A stretch of DNA of 64,000 bases from Methanoculleus bourgensis MS2 (GTDB lineage Archaea > Halobacteriota > Methanomicrobia > Methanomicrobiales > Methanoculleaceae). The stretch lies in the NCBI RefSeq assembly GCF_000304355.2, contig NC_018227.2, positions 372,001-436,000 of the forward strand, in the 5' to 3' direction. This document shows positions 17,338-25,952 of the stretch, piece after piece; positions within the stretch are counted from its first letter, which is position 1, and each line of letters begins with the position of its first letter. The notes under the pieces were generated by a model. The model searched no databases and was not told the DNA's origin. It worked only from the letters and a program-made list of their open reading frames with translations. The position numbers and the translations under genes are program-made.

Positions 17338-17859
17338 TCACTGTTTCCCGGCCCACCCGGTTTCCAGCGCCGCGGTGAGCGCCTCGGCGCCGGGCTCACC
17401 CATCTTCCAGAGGAGGAGGACGGCACGTTCCTGCATCGCCGGGTCAGGGTGGCGCATCAGGCGGAGGAGCGGGTCGACCGCGGGTTCTCCGATCTTGCAG
17501 AGCGCCATGGCGGCGAACGGCTGGAGGTCAGGGTCGCCCTCCTCGATGACGCCGATGAGCGGCTCGACCGCCGGCGCCCCGATCCCAGCAAGGGCAGCCA
17601 TGGCGTAGCGCCGGAAATCCCGGTCCTCCCCGGCATGCATCGCCCGCAGGAGGGGTTCGACCGCGGGCTCGCCGATCTGCACCAGCGCCCGGGCGGCGTA
17701 CCACCTGACGTCGTTGTCACACTCGAGCATCACGGCGATCAGCGGCTCGACTGCCGCTTCCCCGCTCGCCCCGAGTTCATCGGTTGCCGCCCGGCGCACC
17801 TCCATGCTCCCCTCCCGGAGGTCGGCGACCAGTTCACCAATCCGGTTCTCATCAGTCAT
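17338..17859 (-). CDS. HEAT-repeat protein, soluble
   Basis: A 173-residue protein made almost wholly of HEAT/PBS-lyase-type repeats of about 31 residues (VEPLIAVMLECDNDVRWYAA, VEPLLRAMHAGEDRDFRRYA and so on), each a pair of helices that builds a scaffold for protein contacts. The ATG at 17859 overlaps the end of the upstream membrane HEAT gene by eight bases, so the two are translated together. No enzymatic motif is seen. The partner is unknown. Confidence 0.8.
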   Translation of the reverse strand: MTDENRIGELVADLREGSMEVRRAATDELGASGEAAVEPLIAVMLECDNDVRWYAARALVQIGEPAVEPLLRAMHAGEDRDFRRYAMAALAGIGAPAVEPLIGVIEEGDPDLQPFAAMALCKIGEPAVDPLLRLMRHPDPAMQERAVLLLWKMGEPGAEALTAALETGWAGKQ

Positions 17860-19054
17860 GTTGTTCTGGTGCTCCCTCACCCAAGTTATGTCTTCTGATG
17901 CCCCCAAGCGCCTCCCTGGCAGCCAGCCGCACATCCTCCTCGCCGTCGCCCAGGGCCTCGATCAGGGCATCGACCGCCGCCGGGTCGCCGATCCTCGCGA
18001 GCGCCAGAGCCGCTCCGGCTCGGACGTGCGGGTCGTCTCCGGTGCGGAGCGCCATAGCGAGCGCGGAAACGGCGGGTTTGCCGATCTGGCCGAGGGCGGC
18101 GGTCACCCCCTGCCTGATATCCCGGTCGTCGGCCTTGAGCGCCGCAACAAGCGCCGGGACGGCCGCCTCCCCGGCATCCCCAAGCGCCGTCGCGGCCCGC
18201 CGCCGCACGTCTTCGTCCGGGTCATGGAGCGCACCGATGAGGGCTTCGACGGCCTCCGCCCCCCCGATCCTCCCGAGCGCCAGCGCCGAACCCCACCTGA
18301 CCCGCTCGTTCCCGGTCGAGAGGCCGGCGATGAGCGCCGCCTCCGCGGGCTTTCCGATGGCAGCGAGCGCGAGGGCCACCCTGCTCCTGACATAGGTGTC
18401 CTCGTCGTTGAGCGCCGCAACAAGCGCCGGGATGGCTGCCGGGTCTGCGATATCGCCGAGGGCGACCGCGGCCATCCACCTGACGTCCACGTTCTCGTTC
18501 TTCAGGCTCTCCGTGAGCGGCTCAACGGCCGCAGGACCCAGTTTCCCGAGCGCCTCCGCCGCCTTCCAGCGCACACCGCTCTCCGGGTCGTCGAGGAGGG
18601 CTGCGAGCGGCCCGACCGCGGCCGTCTCCCGGGCATCGCCGAGGCACCCGGCCGCCTGGTAGCGGGTCTCCGGGTTCCGGCTCGATAACCGGGCGATCAG
18701 CCTTCTCGTATCAGGGTCGCAGACAACCGGCCCGGGCTCGCCGATACGGAGGTGCCGGGCTTCCGGCCGCCCTCCGGCGGCATCGAAGAGGTAGCCGAGG
18801 AGGTAGGCGACGGCGATGAAGAACGCCGCACGCACGAGGGTCCCGGGTCCGGGGGGGTACTCGAGGGCGACCGCGAGCGCCGCGACCAGAACCCCTGCGT
18901 ACACCGCACGCCCGCGGTACCAGAACGCTGCCAGTATGAGCGCCAGGTAGAAGAGGTCAGTATACGCGGCTCCGGTAGCGAAGAAGAGAACCGAGAGCCC
19001 TATGATCAGGGCGATAACTGCAAGCCTGCCCCATGCCGGTCTCGTGAACCTCAT
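17852..19054 (-). CDS. Membrane-anchored HEAT-repeat protein
   Basis: A 400-residue protein. Residues about 8-95 contain three hydrophobic segments (LAVIALIIGLSVLFFATGAA, LFYLALILAAFWY and AAFFIAVAYLLGYLF), followed by eight or more HEAT repeats from about 115 to 385. The frame is open up to 19240, but the ATG at 19054 directly precedes the first membrane helix. It overlaps the soluble HEAT gene by eight bases. Probably a membrane-bound scaffold presenting the repeats to the cytoplasm; role unknown. Confidence 0.8.
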   Translation of the reverse strand: MRFTRPAWGRLAVIALIIGLSVLFFATGAAYTDLFYLALILAAFWYRGRAVYAGVLVAALAVALEYPPGPGTLVRAAFFIAVAYLLGYLFDAAGGRPEARHLRIGEPGPVVCDPDTRRLIARLSSRNPETRYQAAGCLGDARETAAVGPLAALLDDPESGVRWKAAEALGKLGPAAVEPLTESLKNENVDVRWMAAVALGDIADPAAIPALVAALNDEDTYVRSRVALALAAIGKPAEAALIAGLSTGNERVRWGSALALGRIGGAEAVEALIGALHDPDEDVRRRAATALGDAGEAAVPALVAALKADDRDIRQGVTAALGQIGKPAVSALAMALRTGDDPHVRAGAALALARIGDPAAVDALIEALGDGEEDVRLAAREALGGIRRHNLGEGAPEQHD

Positions 19055-19106
19055 TCCTGAAGAGTGGGTGCGGGCCGAATCAATAAAAGGGTTTGTGCGG
19101 GGCCGC

Positions 19107-19640
19107 TCACCGCGGCACTGCAACCGCGGCCTCTTTGAGTTTCTCAAGCGACGCCGCGATGAACGCCGGGATGTCCTCCGGCTTCCTGCTCGATACCAGG
19201 TTGCCGTCGACCACCACCTCCCGGTCGACGTACTCCGCACCGGCGTTCCTGATATCCTGGATGATCGACTTCCAGCCAGTGACCTTCCTGCCCTCGAGGA
19301 CCTGCGCCGTGATCAGGAGCTGGGGCGCATGGCATATGGTGAGGACTGGTTTGCCGCTCTCGACAAACCGCCGCACGAACTCCACGGGGGCGTCATGGGC
19401 CCGGAGTTTGTCGGGCGAGTAGCCGCCCGGTATGAGGAGCGCGTCAAACTCGTCCACCGATACATCGGCGGCGGCCCGGTCGATGGTGACCGGCGTTCTC
19501 TTCTCCTTCCCGTGCACGGTCTCGCCCGCGGAAAGACCGACATGGACGAGGTCGTGGCCGGCCGCCCGGAAGGCTTCCGCAGGCTTCGTGTACTCGATAT
19601 CCTCAAACATATCTGTGATCAGGACTGCAATTCTGCTCAT
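19107..19640 (-). CDS. DJ-1/PfpI-family protein
   Basis: A 177-residue member of the DJ-1/PfpI superfamily (class-I glutamine-amidotransferase-like fold). LLIPGGYSPDKLR is the strand before the nucleophile elbow, and ICHAPQLLI carries the reactive Cys followed by His. Family members act as intracellular peptidases, deglycases or chaperones; which applies here is not visible. The start was set to ATG 19640, with GGTGGAG six bases before it. The divergent P-type ATPase gene begins 96 bases away, and ATTATATTG near 19673 may be the TATA box. Confidence 0.88.
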   Translation of the reverse strand: MSRIAVLITDMFEDIEYTKPAEAFRAAGHDLVHVGLSAGETVHGKEKRTPVTIDRAAADVSVDEFDALLIPGGYSPDKLRAHDAPVEFVRRFVESGKPVLTICHAPQLLITAQVLEGRKVTGWKSIIQDIRNAGAEYVDREVVVDGNLVSSRKPEDIPAFIAASLEKLKEAAVAVPR

Positions 19641-19735
19641 CTCCATCTCCACCGGACCCTGATCAGGATCGCCCAATATAATGTTACCGGGGGAAATCCT
19701 CTGGGTTTTTATGCACCCATGCCAGACTCTGAAGT

Positions 19736-22423
19736 ATGCCCCCGCCGCCCGACTGGTGGAGCCTCACGTCGGAGGAGGTCCTGCAGGAACTCAGGGCCCG
19801 TCCCGCCGGCCTGACCGCGAAGGAAGCAGAGGAGCGGCTGGAGCGCTACGGGGAGAACGTCCTCCGGGAGGAAGCCCGGGAAACACGGTTCCAGGTCTTC
19901 CTCCGGCAGTTTAAGAGTATCCTCATCGCGATCCTGGTCATCGCCGCGGTGGTCTCGTTCCTTGTCGGAGAGCCCCAGGACGCCGCCGCGATCCTCATCA
20001 TCGTCGTCTTAAACGCCCTCCTCGGGTACACCCAGGAGTGGCAGGCCGGGGAGGCGATCGAGGCGCTCAAGAAGATGCTCGTCCAGCGGGCCGTGGTCAT
20101 CCGCGACGGCGAGCAGCAGGAGATCGACGCAGCCGGGGTCGTGCCGGGAGACATCGTCCTCCTCGAGATGGGGGAGCGGGTGCCTGCCGATCTTGCGATC
20201 GTCGAGGCGACGTCGCTCCAGGTCGACGAGGCGCCGCTGACGGGGGAGTCGGCGCCCGTTGATAAGGCGCCGGGCCGGCTCCCGCCCGGGACCGGGCTTG
20301 CCGAGCGGAGCAACATGACGTTTGCCGGCACGACGGTCGTCAACGGCCGGGGGCAGGGGGTGGTCGTCGCCACAGGGATGGAGACCGAGTTTGGGAAGAT
20401 CGCGGGTCTCTCCCAGCTGGTTACGGCGGAAGCGACCCCGCTCTCCCGGCAGATGGACGTCCTCGGCCGCGACATCGGCTTTATCGCCCTTGGCATCGCG
20501 GCGCTCGCGGTCGTCGTCGGGCTCCTGCAGCAGCGGGGACTCCTGGAGATGTTCCTCGTCGGGGTCTCGCTTGCGGTGGCGGTGATCCCGGAGGGTCTCC
20601 CGGCGGTCGTGACCCTGACGCTCGCTATCGGGATCAAGACCATGATGCAGAAGAACTGCCTCATCAGGCGGCTCCCTGCGTCGGAGACCCTCGGCGCGGT
20701 CTCGGTGATCTGCACCGACAAGACCGGGACCCTCACCAGGAACGAGATGGCGGTCGTCCGGGTGAAGACCCCGGGTGCGGAGGTTGCGGTCACCGGGACC
20801 GGTTACGCTCCCGAGGGGGTGTTCCTCCTCGACGGCCGGGCAATCGACCCCGGGGACTACCCCGGGCTTCGGCAGTTCCTCCGGGCCGTCCTCCTCTGCA
20901 ACCACGCGACCATCGCCCACGACGGGGTGGGGGGATGGCGGATCTTCGGGACCCCGACCGAGGGGGCGCTCGTTGTCGCGGCGGCGAAGGCCGGGCTCTC
21001 CCGGGACGATGCCCCCGCGGCGGTCGATGAGTTCTCGTTTGACTCCACCCGGAAGCGGATGACGATCATCTACCGGGAGGATGACGGCGACGTCGCCTAC
21101 GTGAAAGGGGCGCCTGAGGTGCTCCTCGCCCGGTCGTCGGGGGTGCTCGTGGACGGATCGGTCGTGGCGCTCACCGACGACCTCCGCGAGACGATCAGGG
21201 AGGAGATCGCCGGGTACGCGTCCGGGGGGCTCCGGGTGCTCGGGGCCGCATACCGCCCGCTCCCGGCGGGTCTTCCCCGGACGGCGGATGCGGTGGAGGA
21301 GGACCTGATCTTCCTCGGGTTTGCCGGGATCCTCGACCCCCCGCGTCCTGAAGCGGCTGAGGCGATCCGGCTCTGCAGGAGCGCCGGGATCGACGTCATC
21401 ATGATCACCGGGGACAATCCCCTGACCGCCTACGCCATCGCAGAGGACCTCGGGCTCCCGAGTGAGGGGGCGCTTACCGGGACCGACCTCGAAGCCCTGA
21501 CCGACGACGAACTCGAAGAGCGGCTCCGGGTGACGAAGGTCCTCTCCCGGGTCACAGCCGCACACAAACTCCGGGTGATCGATATCCTCTCCCGGAAGCG
21601 GGCGGTCATCGCGATGACCGGCGACGGGGTGAACGACGCCCCGGCGCTGAAGAAGGCGAGTATCGGGATTGCGATGGGGATCAAGGGGACCGATGTCGCG
21701 AAGGAGTCAAGCGATATGGTGCTCGTGGACGACAACTTCGCAAGCATCGTCGCCGGCGTCGAGGAAGGACGCCGGGAGTACGACAACATCGCCCGGTTCA
21801 CCCGCTACCTCCTCTCCTCGAACGTCGGGGAGATCGTCGCGATCGTCGGCGGGCTCCTCCTGGGGCTGCCGCTGATCCTCATCCCGGTCCAGATCCTCTG
21901 GATCAACCTCATCACCGACGGCCTGACCGCGCTTGCGCTCGGGCTTGAGCCTGCCGAGAAGGACGTCATGCAGCAGCGGCCGCGGGACCCCGGGGAGCCG
22001 ATCCTCACGCGGGCTGCGTTCACGATCATCCTCGCCCTCGGGGCCTTGCTCGGGCTGCTGACCCTCTACGTCTTCTCGGGGCTCTACCATATCGACCTCG
22101 ACCGGGCGCGGACGATGGCGTTTACCGGGCTGATCGTCTTTGAACTCTACAACGTCCTGAACTTCAGGTCATTCCGGTTCCCGCTCCACCGGATCGGGTT
22201 CTTCTCAAACCCGGCCCTGCTCTACGCCATCCTCGGGAGCCTCGCTCTCCAGGTGCTGGTGGTCTACGTCCCGGTCTTCCAGGACTTCCTCGGGACCGCA
22301 CCCCTGACCCTCGCCGACTGGGGGCTGCTCGCCCTCCTTGGGCTGCCGGTGCTCCTCGCGGGAGAGGTCTATAAGATCCTCAGGAGCCGGGGCGGGAATC
22401 CCCGGGTCCTCCCCACCCGATGA
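19736..22423 (+). CDS. Calcium-type P-type ATPase
   Basis: Cation pump of 895 residues in the cytoplasmic membrane. Order: N-terminal cation-ATPase segment, actuator domain with LTGES near 182, M4 motif VIPEGLPAVV near 284, phosphorylation site ICTDKTGTLT near 328, and hinge MTGDGVNDAPALKKASIGIAMG near 627, with ten membrane helices in all. PEGLP and NLITDG are characteristic of the calcium (SERCA/PMR1) branch, so calcium or manganese export is the best guess. TTTTTATG near 19710 is a TATA candidate only about 25 bases from the ATG, suggesting a leaderless or very short-leader mRNA. Confidence 0.9.
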   Translation: MPPPPDWWSLTSEEVLQELRARPAGLTAKEAEERLERYGENVLREEARETRFQVFLRQFKSILIAILVIAAVVSFLVGEPQDAAAILIIVVLNALLGYTQEWQAGEAIEALKKMLVQRAVVIRDGEQQEIDAAGVVPGDIVLLEMGERVPADLAIVEATSLQVDEAPLTGESAPVDKAPGRLPPGTGLAERSNMTFAGTTVVNGRGQGVVVATGMETEFGKIAGLSQLVTAEATPLSRQMDVLGRDIGFIALGIAALAVVVGLLQQRGLLEMFLVGVSLAVAVIPEGLPAVVTLTLAIGIKTMMQKNCLIRRLPASETLGAVSVICTDKTGTLTRNEMAVVRVKTPGAEVAVTGTGYAPEGVFLLDGRAIDPGDYPGLRQFLRAVLLCNHATIAHDGVGGWRIFGTPTEGALVVAAAKAGLSRDDAPAAVDEFSFDSTRKRMTIIYREDDGDVAYVKGAPEVLLARSSGVLVDGSVVALTDDLRETIREEIAGYASGGLRVLGAAYRPLPAGLPRTADAVEEDLIFLGFAGILDPPRPEAAEAIRLCRSAGIDVIMITGDNPLTAYAIAEDLGLPSEGALTGTDLEALTDDELEERLRVTKVLSRVTAAHKLRVIDILSRKRAVIAMTGDGVNDAPALKKASIGIAMGIKGTDVAKESSDMVLVDDNFASIVAGVEEGRREYDNIARFTRYLLSSNVGEIVAIVGGLLLGLPLILIPVQILWINLITDGLTALALGLEPAEKDVMQQRPRDPGEPILTRAAFTIILALGALLGLLTLYVFSGLYHIDLDRARTMAFTGLIVFELYNVLNFRSFRFPLHRIGFFSNPALLYAILGSLALQVLVVYVPVFQDFLGTAPLTLADWGLLALLGLPVLLAGEVYKILRSRGGNPRVLPTR

Positions 22424-22438
22424 GTCGGGTTGACCGGT

Positions 22439-22555
22439 ATGATTATAGGAATATCCCGCAAATCTGGATCCGGAGAAATCATTCTTTTTGAGGAGTTCTA
22501 TGACCATATGTCAACCTCTTGCGACGTCACTCGCCGCCTGCCGCCGGGGCGGTAA
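22439..22555 (+). CDS. Possible 38-residue upstream ORF
   Basis: MIIGISRKSGSGEIILFEEF opens a 38-codon frame that stops three bases before the permease ATG. It contains many non-silent-looking charged residues and could be a leader peptide or be translated together with the permease, but there is no clear ribosome site and no family. Equally it may be chance. Listed because it fills the gap between pump and permease. Confidence 0.25.
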   Translation: MIIGISRKSGSGEIILFEEFYDHMSTSCDVTRRLPPGR

Positions 22556-22558
22556 GCG

Positions 22559-23839
22559 ATGATCGGCCCGGAACTGATCGCCATCGCGGTCTTCCTCTTC
22601 ACCTACGCGCTCATCATCGACGAGCGGATCCACCGTGCGGTGGCGGCGATGCTCGGCGCCTCGGTCATCGTCTTCCTCCACATCGTCCCGTGGGAGATGA
22701 TCCCGGTCTACGTCGACCTCGGCACGATCTTCCTGTTGATGGGGATGATGATCATCGTCAACACCGCCCGGGGGAGCGGTCTCTTTGAGTACATCGCCAT
22801 CAAGACAGCGAAACTCGCAAAAGGGAGCCCAATACGAGTATTGCTGCTCTTCTCGGTCGTGACCGCGGTCGTCAGCGCGTTCCTCGACAACGTCACCACG
22901 GTCCTCCTGCTCACCCCGATGCTGCTCTACATCGCAAACGTGATGCGGATCACCCCGGTGCCCTTCCTCATCGCCGAGATCTTCGCCTCGAACATCGGCG
23001 GGGCGGCAACCCTCATCGGCGACCCCCCGAACATCATGATCGGGTCTGCCGCGGGGCTCTCGTTCAACGAGTTCCTGATCAACCTCGGCCCCATCATGGC
23101 CATCGACCTCGTCGTCGTCATGGGGATGCTCTTCCTGATCTACAGAAAAGACCTCCATGTCTCGCCCGACGAGCAGGAGGGGATCGAGAAGACGTTTGCA
23201 GACCTAAACGAGCGGGATGCGATCCGCGACTGGCCGCTCTTCAAGAAGTCGGTCATCGTCATCATGCTGGTTATCGCGATGTTCTTCACCCACGACCTCC
23301 TCGGCCTGGAACCGGCCCTCGTCGCCCTGATCGGGGCATCGATCCTCCTCTTCTGGAGCAGGCAGCCTCCTGAGGAGATCTTTGAGAAGATCGAGTGGCC
23401 CGCCCTCTTCTTCTTCGGTGGGCTCTTCATCGTCGTCGGCGCACTCGTCGAGACCGGGATGATCGCGGCCCTTGCGGAATTCGTGGTGAGTAACGTCCAC
23501 TCGCAGGGGGAGGCGATGCTGATCATTGCCTGGTTCGCGGCGCTCGCATCAGCGATCGTGGACAACATCCCCCTCACCGCCACCCTGATCCCGCTGATCC
23601 ACGATATGGGTGCCTCGATGGATACCTACCCACTCTGGTGGGCGCTTTCGCTCGGCGCGTGCCTGGGTGGGAATGGGACCGCCATTGGGGCGTCGGCAAA
23701 CGTCGTCGTGGTCGGGATCGCCGCCCGGAACGAGATCCCGATAACCTTCGTGGATTTCCTGAAGGTCGGGATGCTCGTGCTCTTCGTGACGGTCGGGATC
23801 GGCTCCGCGCTCCTCTGGCTCAGGTTCTTCGTCCTGTGA
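22559..23839 (+). CDS. ArsB/NhaD-family ion permease
   Basis: Integral membrane transporter of 426 residues with about eleven helices from the ion-transporter superfamily (arsenite ArsB, sodium/proton NhaD, tyrosine-pigment P protein). Two inverted halves are visible through the paired motifs SAFLDNVTTVLLLTP and SAIVDNIPLTATLIP, with GGAATLIGDPPNIMIG and GGNGTAIGASANVVVVG after them. The DPPN and paired D-N motifs are the substrate site. No ars regulator is near, so arsenite is not implied; an anion or sodium role is equally possible. The stop overlaps the convergent HEAT gene by 20 bases. Confidence 0.85.
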   Translation: MIGPELIAIAVFLFTYALIIDERIHRAVAAMLGASVIVFLHIVPWEMIPVYVDLGTIFLLMGMMIIVNTARGSGLFEYIAIKTAKLAKGSPIRVLLLFSVVTAVVSAFLDNVTTVLLLTPMLLYIANVMRITPVPFLIAEIFASNIGGAATLIGDPPNIMIGSAAGLSFNEFLINLGPIMAIDLVVVMGMLFLIYRKDLHVSPDEQEGIEKTFADLNERDAIRDWPLFKKSVIVIMLVIAMFFTHDLLGLEPALVALIGASILLFWSRQPPEEIFEKIEWPALFFFGGLFIVVGALVETGMIAALAEFVVSNVHSQGEAMLIIAWFAALASAIVDNIPLTATLIPLIHDMGASMDTYPLWWALSLGACLGGNGTAIGASANVVVVGIAARNEIPITFVDFLKVGMLVLFVTVGIGSALLWLRFFVL

Positions 23840-24095
23840 TGCCGTGGCCGGCCTCGACCTCCTCGAGGCGGCCGACCACCCACCGGTACGCGGTCGCGGC
23901 CGCCTCCCGGGCCGAGGGGCTCGGGTCTTCGCTGCGCATGCGGTCGAGCGGTTCCCTCGCCCTCTGGTCGGCGAGCGCCCCGAGGGAGAGGGCCGCCTGC
24001 GACCTGACGAACTCGTCCTCGTCCTTGAGCGCCCGGATCAGCCCGTCGACGTCCCGGGCATCACGCATGGTATCGATATCGTCCAGTGTTGTCAT
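23820..24095 (-). CDS. Small HEAT-repeat protein 1
   Basis: A 91-residue protein: MTTLDDIDTMRDARDVDGLI then two HEAT repeats (ALKDEDEFVRSQAALSLGAL and the next). It is a paralogue of the 89-residue protein at 24262-24531, with the same opening (IDxMRxAxxxDGLIRAL). Its 3' end overlaps the convergent permease gene by 20 bases. Such short repeats bind partners but have no own activity; the partner is unknown. Confidence 0.75.
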   Translation of the reverse strand: MTTLDDIDTMRDARDVDGLIRALKDEDEFVRSQAALSLGALADQRAREPLDRMRSEDPSPSAREAAATAYRWVVGRLEEVEAGHGITGRRT

Positions 24096-24182
24096 GGGGA
24101 TCTCCGCCTGTGCTCAGCCCGGGCGGTATATATGCTTTTTCCGGGGCGGCTCCGCTGCACCGTTTCGTCTCTATCCGGTGCG

Positions 24183-24226
24183 TCATAGCCTCACGCGAAG
24201 ACGCGAAGCCCGCGAAGGAGCGATGC
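24183..24226. repeat. Dispersed GC-rich repeat of the CCTCACGCGAAG type
   Basis: Intergenic word AGCCTCACGCGAAGACGCG followed by AAGCCCGCGAAGG. Similar words occur at 32486, 42008 and inside the MITE-like element at 61093, so this is probably a worn internal fragment of that family. Confidence 0.4.
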
Positions 24227-24261
24227 GTGGCGGTATTGGTCCCCCCGGCCCCATGACCCGG

Positions 24262-24531
24262 CTACGCACTGAGATGCATCCCCTCCACATCCTTCTTCTC
24301 CGCAAGCCTTCCCGCCACCTGGGCGTGCGCAAGCGACGCGGCCCGCCGGACCTCCGCATCAGAGTCCGAGAACTTCAGCCGCTCCAGCGGTTCCATCGCT
24401 CGTTCGTCGCCGACGGAGCCGAGCGCTTCGGCCGCGACCTGACGTATGATCTCGTCCGGGTCCGCAAGCGCCCGGATCAGCCCGTCGATATTATGCGCCC
24501 GTCGCATGATGTCAATATCCTTCTCGTGCAT
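24262..24531 (-). CDS. Small HEAT-repeat protein 2
   Basis: An 89-residue protein with opening MHEKDIDIMRRAHNIDGLIR and two HEAT repeats (ALADPDEIIRQVAAEALGSV, then MEPLERLKFSDSDAEVRRAA). It is a paralogue of the neighbouring 91-residue protein, probably a local duplication. A 166-base gap with a GC-rich repeat lies between the two. Function unknown. Confidence 0.75.
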   Translation of the reverse strand: MHEKDIDIMRRAHNIDGLIRALADPDEIIRQVAAEALGSVGDERAMEPLERLKFSDSDAEVRRAASLAHAQVAGRLAEKKDVEGMHLSA

Positions 24532-24663
24532 CGAAACCCTCCCTGACCGGCCGGTGGGGCGTACCTATAGCCTGTTCTGATATGAACGTTGTGGAGAGGG
24601 CGGCAGGATATGGCGGGGTTGATATGGACGCATCCCCTAACGCTGATCAGGCCAGAGGAGACC

Positions 24664-25653
24664 ATGCGGTCCGTAACAATCAACGGGAACACATTCTATA
24701 ACGGCGACTGCGTGCCCGGGGCAGAGGAGCATATCCCGGAGAACACCGTCGACCTGATCATCACCGATCCCCCCTACGGCATCAACGGCGACCGGCTCCA
24801 CCGGCACTACAACCGGGACGAGGGGTTCGTCGTCGAGGGCTACGTCGAGGTCCCGGTCGACGAGTACGGGGAATTCAGCCGTGCGTGGATTCGGCAGGCG
24901 GAACGGATCCTCAGGCCCGGGGGCTCGCTCTACATAGTCTCGGGGTACACAAACCTCTACCATATCCTCGCCGCCCTGCGGGAGACCGGGCTGGCCGAGG
25001 TCAACCACATCATCTGGCACTACAACTTCGGGGTCTACACCCGCAGGAAGTACGTCTCCTCCCACTACCACATCCTCTACTATGAAAAACCAGGAGGCCG
25101 GCGGACGTTCAACCTGGAGGCCCGTTACGGCACCGACGAGCGGGATCCGGGGAACGGGTCGCTCAACTACTGCGACCGGGAGGATGTCTGGACTATCAAC
25201 CGGGAGTACAAACCGGGCCGGCTCAAGAACAAGAACGAACTGCCGACCGAGCTGCTGGTGAAGATGATGCAGTACAGCAGCAACGAGGGCGACCTGGTCT
25301 GCGATATGTTTCTCGGCGGGTTCTCGACGGCCCGGGTCGCCATCGGCCTCAACCGCCGGGTGACCGGGTTTGAGATCTCAGAACCGGTCTTTGCGGCGAA
25401 GACGGCGGAGATCAGGGCCACGAAGCCGGGCTACCTCCTCCCGGGGCTCCGGACCCCTGAGAAGACCGGGGACCCGCCGAACCGGGGGAAGCCCTGGACC
25501 GATGCGGAGATGGGCCGCCTTGCGGTGCGGTTTGCGGAACTCCGGGATGCAGGGATGACGAAGAAGGACGCGGTCGCGGTCCTCGGGCAGGAACTCGGGC
25601 GGGGCCGGTGGGCCATCGAGCGGATGCTCAAAGGGCTGGATACTGGGGGGTGA
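24664..25653 (+). CDS. Orphan DNA methyltransferase, beta-type N4-cytosine/N6-adenine
   Basis: A 329-residue amino-methyltransferase acting on DNA bases with S-adenosylmethionine. Catalytic motif IV TDPPYGI is at about 34-40 and the SAM-binding motif I (VCDMFLGGFSTARVAIGL) near 218, the order of the beta class. A C-terminal helical part (about 275-325, PWTDAEMGRLAVRFAELRDA) looks like a Myb/SANT-type DNA-binding module. The ATG at 24664 follows GAGGAGA. No restriction enzyme is nearby, so it is probably a solitary methylase used in regulation or protection; target sequence unknown. Confidence 0.88.
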   Translation: MRSVTINGNTFYNGDCVPGAEEHIPENTVDLIITDPPYGINGDRLHRHYNRDEGFVVEGYVEVPVDEYGEFSRAWIRQAERILRPGGSLYIVSGYTNLYHILAALRETGLAEVNHIIWHYNFGVYTRRKYVSSHYHILYYEKPGGRRTFNLEARYGTDERDPGNGSLNYCDREDVWTINREYKPGRLKNKNELPTELLVKMMQYSSNEGDLVCDMFLGGFSTARVAIGLNRRVTGFEISEPVFAAKTAEIRATKPGYLLPGLRTPEKTGDPPNRGKPWTDAEMGRLAVRFAELRDAGMTKKDAVAVLGQELGRGRWAIERMLKGLDTGG

Positions 25654-25952
25654 AGGGTGTATCCGGGCGGTCGTCCCCCTCATCACCCCACCGGGCTTCC
25701 CGGCCCCGAACCGCATACCGCTCCAGATCCCCGATCGCCTCCAGGATATCGGGGAGCCGCTCGTCCCCTCCCTCAGAGCGGCACCACCTCGTCAAGGACC
25801 CTCTTTCTGTATCGCTCCTTGAGCCCATTTTCGGTCACCCGTGTCCACCCTGCCCGGGGTCCCCCTCCAGACCCTGGTCCTACCTCAGAGAAACGGGTCA
25901 GACAGCGATACTGCGCCGCGTGGGCAGCAGGGGGCTGGCCCGGATCCGCTCT

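Noticed and set aside
20009-21565. 518-codon open frame opposite the P-type ATPase gene
   Set aside because: Arginine/glutamate/proline-rich shadow of a highly conserved gene; no ribosome site or family.
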